Shown here: piece by piece, positions 6,600 to 9,726 of the stretch
Position numbering within the stretch: the stretch's first letter is position 1
Layout of the letters: each line of letters opens with the position of its first letter
Assembly (NCBI GenBank): GCA_015069065.1
Contig: SVJI01000044.1
Coordinates: forward strand, 1 to 9,726
DNA from: Oscillospiraceae bacterium
GTDB taxonomy: Bacteria; Bacillota; Clostridia; UMGS1883
Direction of reading: 5' to 3'
DNA: 9,726 nucleotides
The notes under the pieces: model-generated
The model's database searches: none
What the model saw: the letters and a program-made list of their open reading frames with translations, nothing else
What the model was told of the DNA's origin: nothing
Made by a program: the position numbers and the translations under genes

Positions 6600-7059
6600 T
6601 GTGCAGAAAGCGTATTTCATCATAGTCATACCGTGAAAGAGGCATATTCAGCACATCCCTGCTATGCGCCGCCACTAAAATTCTGGGGGATACAGAAGTT
6701 ATAATTGCTGTATGCTGAAAATTATCCCTGCCGAATCTTAGCTGAACTACGTCCCCCGGCATGACCTCTCTTCTCCGAACCTCTCTGGCATACGGTCCTA
6801 CCGATAAATTGCCGATAAGGAAATCGTAAAGAAACTCCACTCCTGTCCAGGAAGGACTACGGTCCGATAGTGACAAATAATACCACCCGAAAACAGGTGT
6901 AAAATTCATTACCCCTGCACCTGCATAAATACACTGCGAAACAAAGTTTGTGCAGTCACCGCCAATACCCTGAAAATCATAATAATCGGGATTTCTCCCA
7001 AGTGCCCATCTGTTGGCATACCTTACTGCTGCCTGTCTGTTATATGCTATTTCCCGCAT
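6577..7059 (-). CDS. Amidase_6 domain protein (putative NlpC/P60-like cysteine peptidase/amidase)
   Basis: A 160-residue single-domain protein of the Amidase_6 family, papain-like enzymes thought to cleave amide bonds, perhaps in peptidoglycan. The N-terminal block YNRQAAVRYANRWALGRNP (6-24) is typical, and GGDCTNFVSQC (33-43) holds the presumed nucleophile Cys36. QHTAII (115-120) supplies the likely catalytic His116, and AAHSRD (130-135) a further conserved site. There is no signal peptide or cell-wall anchor, which is common for stand-alone clostridial copies and leaves its location open. The start ATG at 7057-7059 has GGGGTGA (7064-7070) just upstream. It is divergent from the tRNA operon and probably co-transcribed with the RluA-family gene downstream. 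I could not pick a convincing promoter in the 80 bases upstream. Confidence 0.88.
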   Translation of the reverse strand: MREIAYNRQAAVRYANRWALGRNPDYYDFQGIGGDCTNFVSQCIYAGAGVMNFTPVFGWYYLSLSDRSPSWTGVEFLYDFLIGNLSVGPYAREVRRREVMPGDVVQLRFGRDNFQHTAIITSVSPRILVAAHSRDVLNMPLSRYDYDEIRFLHIDGVRTW

Positions 7060-7140
7060 ATACTCACCCCCATAGTACCTTATTCACGGAGCCTCATTCG
7101 GGTTACAGTAAAGTACATAATTTAATTTTTAAAAAAAATC

Positions 7141-7169
7141 TTGACAAATGCTATCCTCTGCTGTATAAT
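7141..7169 (+). promoter_or_regulatory. Consensus sigma-A promoter of the tRNA operon
   Basis: TTGACA (7141-7146) and TATAAT (7164-7169) are both perfect consensus with a 17-base spacer. A block of T and A tracts directly upstream (about 7122-7139) resembles an UP element, as expected for a stable-RNA promoter. The predicted transcript start near 7176 leaves about 70 bases of leader before the first tRNA, which must be removed by RNase P. Confidence 0.9.
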
Positions 7170-7247
7170 TTCTAAGTGTCCGTTATGAGTGTGTTATTTG
7201 GAAAAACTTAACCAACACTTGCACGATTCTCCTACGGTCTAAAATAT

Positions 7248-7322
7248 GGCCCGTTGGTCAAGCGGTTAAGACACCGCCCTTTCACGGCGGTAACACGAGT
7301 TCAAATCTCGTACGGGTCACCA
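7248..7322 (+). tRNA. tRNA-Glu (anticodon TTC)
   Basis: Complete cloverleaf with encoded CCA. Acceptor arm GGCCCGT/ACGGGTC (one G-U pair) and discriminator A, anticodon stem CCGCC/GGCGG (7274-7278, 7286-7290) with loop CTTTCAC, so the anticodon TTC is at 7281-7283; T arm ACGAG/CTCGT with TTCAAAT loop. It decodes GAA/GAG. First gene of a two-tRNA transcript, five bases before the next tRNA. Confidence 0.97.
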
Positions 7323-7327
7323 TATAA

Positions 7328-7404
7328 GGGCTTTTAGCTCAGTTGGTTAGAGCAACCGGCTCATAACCGGTCGGTCCGGGGTTCGAGTCCCTGAAGGCCC
7401 ACCA
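7328..7404 (+). tRNA. tRNA with anticodon CAT (elongator Met, or Ile2)
   Basis: Complete cloverleaf with encoded CCA. Acceptor GGGCTTT/AAGGCCC, D arm TAGCTCAGTTGGTTAGAGC, anticodon stem ACCGG/CCGGT with loop CTCATAA (anticodon 7362-7364), T arm CGGGG/CCCTG with TTCGAGT loop. The normal G1-C72 pair and the lack of three consecutive G-C pairs of initiator type argue against initiator tRNA-fMet. Elongator Met is more likely, but an Ile2 tRNA, whose C34 would be changed to lysidine by TilS, cannot be excluded by eye. Confidence 0.93.
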
Positions 7405-7443
7405 AAATAAAAAATCCTGTCGAATGATGGGATTTTTTATTTT
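7404..7443 (+). terminator. Terminator of the tRNA operon
   Basis: A 14-bp perfect stem, AAAATAAAAAATCC (7404-7417) with GGATTTTTTATTTT (7430-7443), around a 12-base loop, starts at the last base of the second tRNA. The T-rich right arm serves as the release tract. The left arm's AAAAAATCC is also able to pair with a second site further downstream (7490-7502). Confidence 0.7.
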
Positions 7444-7502
7444 GTATTATTCATTATTAATTATTCAATATTCATCATTCATTTTTTGTGACAGGATTTT
7501 TT
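7409..7502. repeat. 13-bp inverted repeat around the tRNA terminator
   Basis: AAAAAATCCTGTC (7409-7421) is the exact reverse complement of GACAGGATTTTTT (7490-7502). It competes with the terminator stem for the same left arm. The arrangement could mark the ends of a small inserted element or a copy of the terminator sequence. Confidence 0.6.
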
Positions 7503-7550
7503 AATGAATAATGAATGATGAAGTCGCTTCGCTGATGAATAGTTAATAAT
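7453..7550. repeat. AT-rich palindromic element behind the tRNA pair
   Basis: Two inverted blocks: TTCATCATTCAT (7471-7482) pairs exactly with ATGAATGATGAA (7511-7522), and ATTATTAATTATTCA (7453-7467) pairs with TGAATAGTTAATAAT (7536-7550) with one T-G position. The right side carries an extra 13 bases, GTCGCTTCGCTGA (7523-7535), absent from the left, while the central loop is 28 bases. Tandem-like TTCATTATT motifs with a GAAGCGAC core resemble short repeats I recall as dispersed in clostridial genomes; this recollection is not verified. No ORF or transposase is present. Confidence 0.6.
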
Positions 7551-7699
7551 TAAAGAAAAATTTCTAATATGGTAAATTAGCCTTAATTAAAAATATATAA
7601 TAGAAATATCTAGTAAAAAATACTGCATCTAAATCGTTCGGCTTTCCCAGAAAACGGCAAGTTATATTGCTACGCAGTTATATTGTGTACTTTACAAAG
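7551..7699. other. Gene-free AT-rich stretch
   Basis: No coding frame, tRNA or convincing promoter is seen. The one notable item is a direct repeat, GTTATATTG at 7661-7669 and 7677-7685, with a 16-base period. This completes the 355 bases between the tRNA pair and the DUF378 gene, the rest being the terminator and repeats described separately. Confidence 0.5.
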
Positions 7700-7729
7700 C
7701 AGAAACACACCAAAAGCGGTGTGTTCCTG
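7700..7729 (-). terminator. Probable terminator of the DUF378 gene
   Basis: CAGAAACACACC (7700-7711) and GGTGTGTTCCTG (7718-7729) form a 12-bp stem with a 6-base loop, 30 bases past the DUF378 stop. One position is G-U on the minus strand but A-C on the plus strand, favouring minus-strand use. The tail on that strand (CTTTGTAAAG) is poor in T, so termination efficiency is uncertain; the better T tract (TTTT) is on the plus side. Confidence 0.5.
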
Positions 7730-7759
7730 TTTTATAATCTCTTTTTTAAATTTTGCGGT

Positions 7760-7978
7760 TTAATGGGAATGTGTGCGTGCTTCCTTTACCGGCAGTTTTT
7801 CCTTGAAAAGCAATGTTATACACCAAAGTCCTGCCAGACCTACAACAGTATAAATGATTTTACTGAGAATTGCTGTTTGTCCGCCGCACAAAAGTGCAAC
7901 AAGGTCAACACCGAACAGTCCTATTGAACCCCAGTTAATTGCCCCGATAATTGCTATTACCAAAGCTGTGTTATCCAT
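7760..7978 (-). CDS. DUF378 family small membrane protein
   Basis: A 72-residue protein with two predicted membrane helices (about 5-28 and 37-58) and a polar, basic-acidic tail. The pattern IGAINWGSIGLFGVDLVALL (11-30) followed by LSKIIYTVVGLAGLW (38-52) is the signature of the DUF378 family (Bacillus YuzA type), of unknown function. The ATG at 7976-7978 is used, with AGGAG (7988-7992) 9 bases upstream; an in-frame TTG three codons earlier abuts that site and is not usable. The gene stands alone between the tRNA repeats and the divergent SLOG gene. The AT-rich upstream region holds several -10-like hexamers and no clear single promoter. Confidence 0.88.
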   Translation of the reverse strand: MDNTALVIAIIGAINWGSIGLFGVDLVALLCGGQTAILSKIIYTVVGLAGLWCITLLFKEKLPVKEARTHSH

Positions 7979-8072
7979 TATACTCAACTCCTTTACAGTG
8001 ATATAATAAGTATAGACATATTATTATAATTTTATTCTATATTAAATTTTTTTAATTTTATCGGTAAACGCT

Positions 8073-8100
8073 TTGTTTTGTAAATTTTATATGCTATACT
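8073..8100 (+). promoter_or_regulatory. Possible promoter of the SLOG gene
   Basis: TTGTTT (8073-8078) and TATACT (8095-8100) with a 16-base spacer. The predicted start would fall at about 8106, right at the AGGTGA ribosome site, giving a very short leader. Weak match in an AT-rich setting. Confidence 0.35.
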
Positions 8101-8118
8101 TATAACAGGTGATTTTAT

Positions 8119-8631
8119 ATGTACTGTTGCTTTACAGGACACCGACCGGAGCATCTGGGGAAGCTTGCTGACGAGAGCAGTGAGTGGTGTCATCAGCTTA
8201 AAAAAATCTTGTCGGATGAAATTGACCGTGCAATTGCTGACGGCTACACCGACTTTTATTGTGGAATGGCGCGTGGAGTCGATACCTATGCGGCAGAAAT
8301 TTTACTGAATAAAATGTCCGCATATGAAAATCTGCATCTGCACGCAGCACTTCCATGCCCACAGCAGCAGCTTGGCTGGAATGAAAGAGATAAGAAAAGA
8401 TTTGAAAATATTTTAACACGCGTCAGCAGTAAAACCATTATCAGCCCCAATTATACGGACACTTGTATGCTGACACGGAACAGATTTATGGTCGATAATT
8501 CCCAAAGAGTGATTGCCGTATGGAACGGTTTTTTCCGCGGAGGCACTGCGTACACCGTCCGCTATGCAAAAAAGGAAAACAAAGAAATACATTTGATAAG
8601 ACCGCGGGATTTATCAATATCTATATTATAG
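8119..8631 (+). CDS. SLOG-fold protein of the DUF1273 (YspA/YpsA) type
   Basis: A 170-residue cytoplasmic protein of the SLOG (SMF/DprA-LOG) superfamily, thought to bind a nucleotide-like ligand. It begins directly with CCFTGHRPEHLG (3-14), followed by the glycine motif CGMARGVDTYAAE (48-60), LPCPQQQLGWNERD (78-91), MVDNSQRVIAVWNG (124-137) and GGTAYTVRYA (141-150), the ordered set seen in DUF1273 proteins. Length fits the family. Bacillus YpsA has been linked to cell division and stress; that role is not shown for this gene. The start at 8119 is supported by AGGTGA (8107-8112) 6 bases upstream and by the motif beginning at residue 3. It is convergent with hydF and shares its terminator. Confidence 0.9.
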   Translation: MYCCFTGHRPEHLGKLADESSEWCHQLKKILSDEIDRAIADGYTDFYCGMARGVDTYAAEILLNKMSAYENLHLHAALPCPQQQLGWNERDKKRFENILTRVSSKTIISPNYTDTCMLTRNRFMVDNSQRVIAVWNGFFRGGTAYTVRYAKKENKEIHLIRPRDLSISIL

Positions 8632-8645
8632 AGTAATCAAATGAT

Positions 8646-8685
8646 AAAAACAGCTTGGACACTAATTTTGTCCAAGCTGTTTTTT
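8646..8685. terminator. Bidirectional terminator between the SLOG gene and hydF
   Basis: AAAAACAGCTTGGACA (8646-8661) pairs perfectly with TGTCCAAGCTGTTTTT (8669-8684) around a 7-base loop. T tract on the plus strand at 8680-8685 and, read on the minus strand, TTTTT at 8646-8650. It ends both convergent genes; its right arm touches the hydF stop codon (8684-8686). Confidence 0.9.
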
Positions 8686-9726
8686 AACTTAATGATTCAT
8701 AAAGCTCCGGAAACACCTCTAAACTACGTTTCAGGATACCTTTCATATATGCAATAAGTATTCCGTAATTTACAAATGGAACATCCTGCGCGCATGATTT
8801 TTCCATGCGTGAGGTAACATCCTTTTCCGTCAGCATGCATCCTCCGCAGTGAATAACCATGGCATATTTTGATAAATCCTGTGCAAATTCACGTCCGGAG
8901 TTAAATTCAAATACAACTTCCTTACCTGTATGCTTTTTTAGCCATGCGGGAATTTTAACCGAACCTATATCGTTACATTGTCTGTGATGGGTACAGCCCT
9001 CTGCTATAAGGATTCGGTCTCCATCCTTTATTTGCTCAAGCTTACTCACTGCTTTCACGCAATTTGAAAGCACGCCCTTGTAATTGGCAAAAAGTATGGA
9101 AAACGATGTTAATGGAACATCTTTCGGAACTATCTGAGCAATCTCGCCAAACACCTGACTATCCGTAATTACCGCTGCAGGCGGTTCTTTCAGATTTTTA
9201 AGTGTATCTTCCAGCTGCATGGGCTGAACAACTATGCCGCACGCCCCGATATCCAAAAGATTTCTCAGGACATTCTGCTGAGGCAAAATTATTCTCCCTT
9301 TCGGTGCTGACTCGTCTATGGGCGTTACCAATATAACAACATCACCTTTTTTTACAAAGGTGTTGACAATTTCTATTTTATTTGTCTTTTCAGGAATCAG
9401 GCGGGCAAGCTTCTCCTTAAACTCCGCTATTCCCTGTCCTGTCACTGAGCTTACATATACAGCATTATCGGGTATGTCAGCTAAAGTTTCTGCTAAATCC
9501 GCCTTACTGTATGCTATGATATAGGGCACCTTTTTCTCATTAAATATGTCAATCAGCACCTTATCCTGCTCAGAGATGCCACGCTGTGCATCACATACCA
9601 AAGATGCGGCATCGACAGTTTCAAGAACCTTTCTTGTATTTTCAATACGCTTTTCCCCGAGGATACCTTTATCATCAAACCCCGGAGTATCCACAATCAT
9701 TACAGGACCAAGTGGCAAAAGCTCCA
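8684..9726 (-). CDS. hydF: [FeFe] hydrogenase H-cluster maturation GTPase HydF (N-terminus cut off)
   Basis: HydF is the scaffold that carries the 2Fe precursor of the H-cluster and passes it to [FeFe] hydrogenase HydA, working with the radical-SAM enzymes HydE and HydG. The frame is open to the window edge, so the P-loop (G1) and switch I lie outside; 346 full residues are visible. Near the start is VDTPGFDDKG (G3 region), then YSKADL in the place of the G4 NKxD motif, and SSVTGQG (G5). The middle is the dimerisation region. The C-terminal domain has the HydF cluster-binding set: CTH in EGCTHHRQCNDIG, 45 residues, then HCGGC, matching the family's CxH...HCxxC pattern for a [4Fe-4S] cluster. 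Presence of hydF implies hydrogen-evolving or uptake fermentative metabolism; no hydE, hydG or hydA is within the window. Confidence 0.96.
   Translation of the reverse strand, partial: ELLPLGPVMIVDTPGFDDKGILGEKRIENTRKVLETVDAASLVCDAQRGISEQDKVLIDIFNEKKVPYIIAYSKADLAETLADIPDNAVYVSSVTGQGIAEFKEKLARLIPEKTNKIEIVNTFVKKGDVVILVTPIDESAPKGRIILPQQNVLRNLLDIGACGIVVQPMQLEDTLKNLKEPPAAVITDSQVFGEIAQIVPKDVPLTSFSILFANYKGVLSNCVKAVSKLEQIKDGDRILIAEGCTHHRQCNDIGSVKIPAWLKKHTGKEVVFEFNSGREFAQDLSKYAMVIHCGGCMLTEKDVTSRMEKSCAQDVPFVNYGILIAYMKGILKRSLEVFPELYESLS

Noticed and set aside
7176..7247. A riboswitch or T-box in the leader before the tRNAs
   Set aside because: The leader is short and has no recognisable aptamer or T-box sequence, and the transcript carries tRNAs, so it is a normal 5' precursor.
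7328..7404. Initiator tRNA-fMet
   Set aside because: The first acceptor pair is G-C and the anticodon stem lacks the three G-C pairs of initiators.
7440..7555. CRISPR-like repetition
   Set aside because: The repeats are inverted and irregular, with no constant spacer length and no cas genes; this is a palindromic element.

Overview
The window reads as a piece of chromosome from an anaerobic, moderately AT-rich Firmicute of the class Clostridia. Evidence: strong AAGGAGG-type ribosome sites, sigma-A promoters of TTGACA/TATAAT type, tRNA genes with encoded CCA, hydF (maturation of [FeFe] hydrogenase), and clostridial small families (Amidase_6, DUF378, DUF1273/YspA-like SLOG). Gene order and content look like ordinary core and transport genes. 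I see no phage, transposase, CRISPR array, toxin-antitoxin pair or defence island.

Layout. Bases 1-576 (minus): N-terminal part of a SulP anion permease, cut by the window edge. 707-1909 (minus): an MFS transporter resembling the organophosphate:phosphate antiporters. 2013-4993 (minus): a two-gene TRAP transporter of the TAXI type, made of a lipoprotein receptor (upstream, 4034-4993) and a fused DctQM membrane protein (2013-3953). These start from a clear promoter at 5040-5068 and end at a hairpin terminator at 1947-1990. 5149-7059 (minus): a probable three-gene unit, Amidase_6 protein, then RluA-family pseudouridine synthase (with its own promoter inside the end of the amidase gene), then a small helical protein resembling DUF2383/ferritin-like families. 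It is closed by a 24-bp hairpin. 7141-7443 (plus): a consensus promoter, tRNA-Glu(TTC), tRNA with anticodon CAT, and a terminator. 7404-7550: nested inverted repeats of AT-rich, TTCATTATT-type sequence. 7760-7978 (minus): DUF378 membrane protein. 8119-8631 (plus): SLOG-fold protein. 8684-9726 (minus): hydF, convergent with the SLOG gene and sharing a bidirectional terminator with it; its N-terminus lies outside the window.

How it works together. The left half is a block of secondary transporters on one strand (SulP anion permease, OPA-like MFS, TAXI-TRAP), each gene or pair apparently its own transcription unit with its own terminator. The right half is housekeeping: RNA modification, tRNAs, hydrogenase maturation. 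The most interesting non-coding features are the SulP leader (promoter, a 15-bp dyad over the -10 box, then a terminator hairpin almost at the predicted transcript start), an intercistronic hairpin between the TAXI receptor and TRAP permease genes, and the nested repeat behind the tRNA pair. None of this amounts to an evident new biological system.
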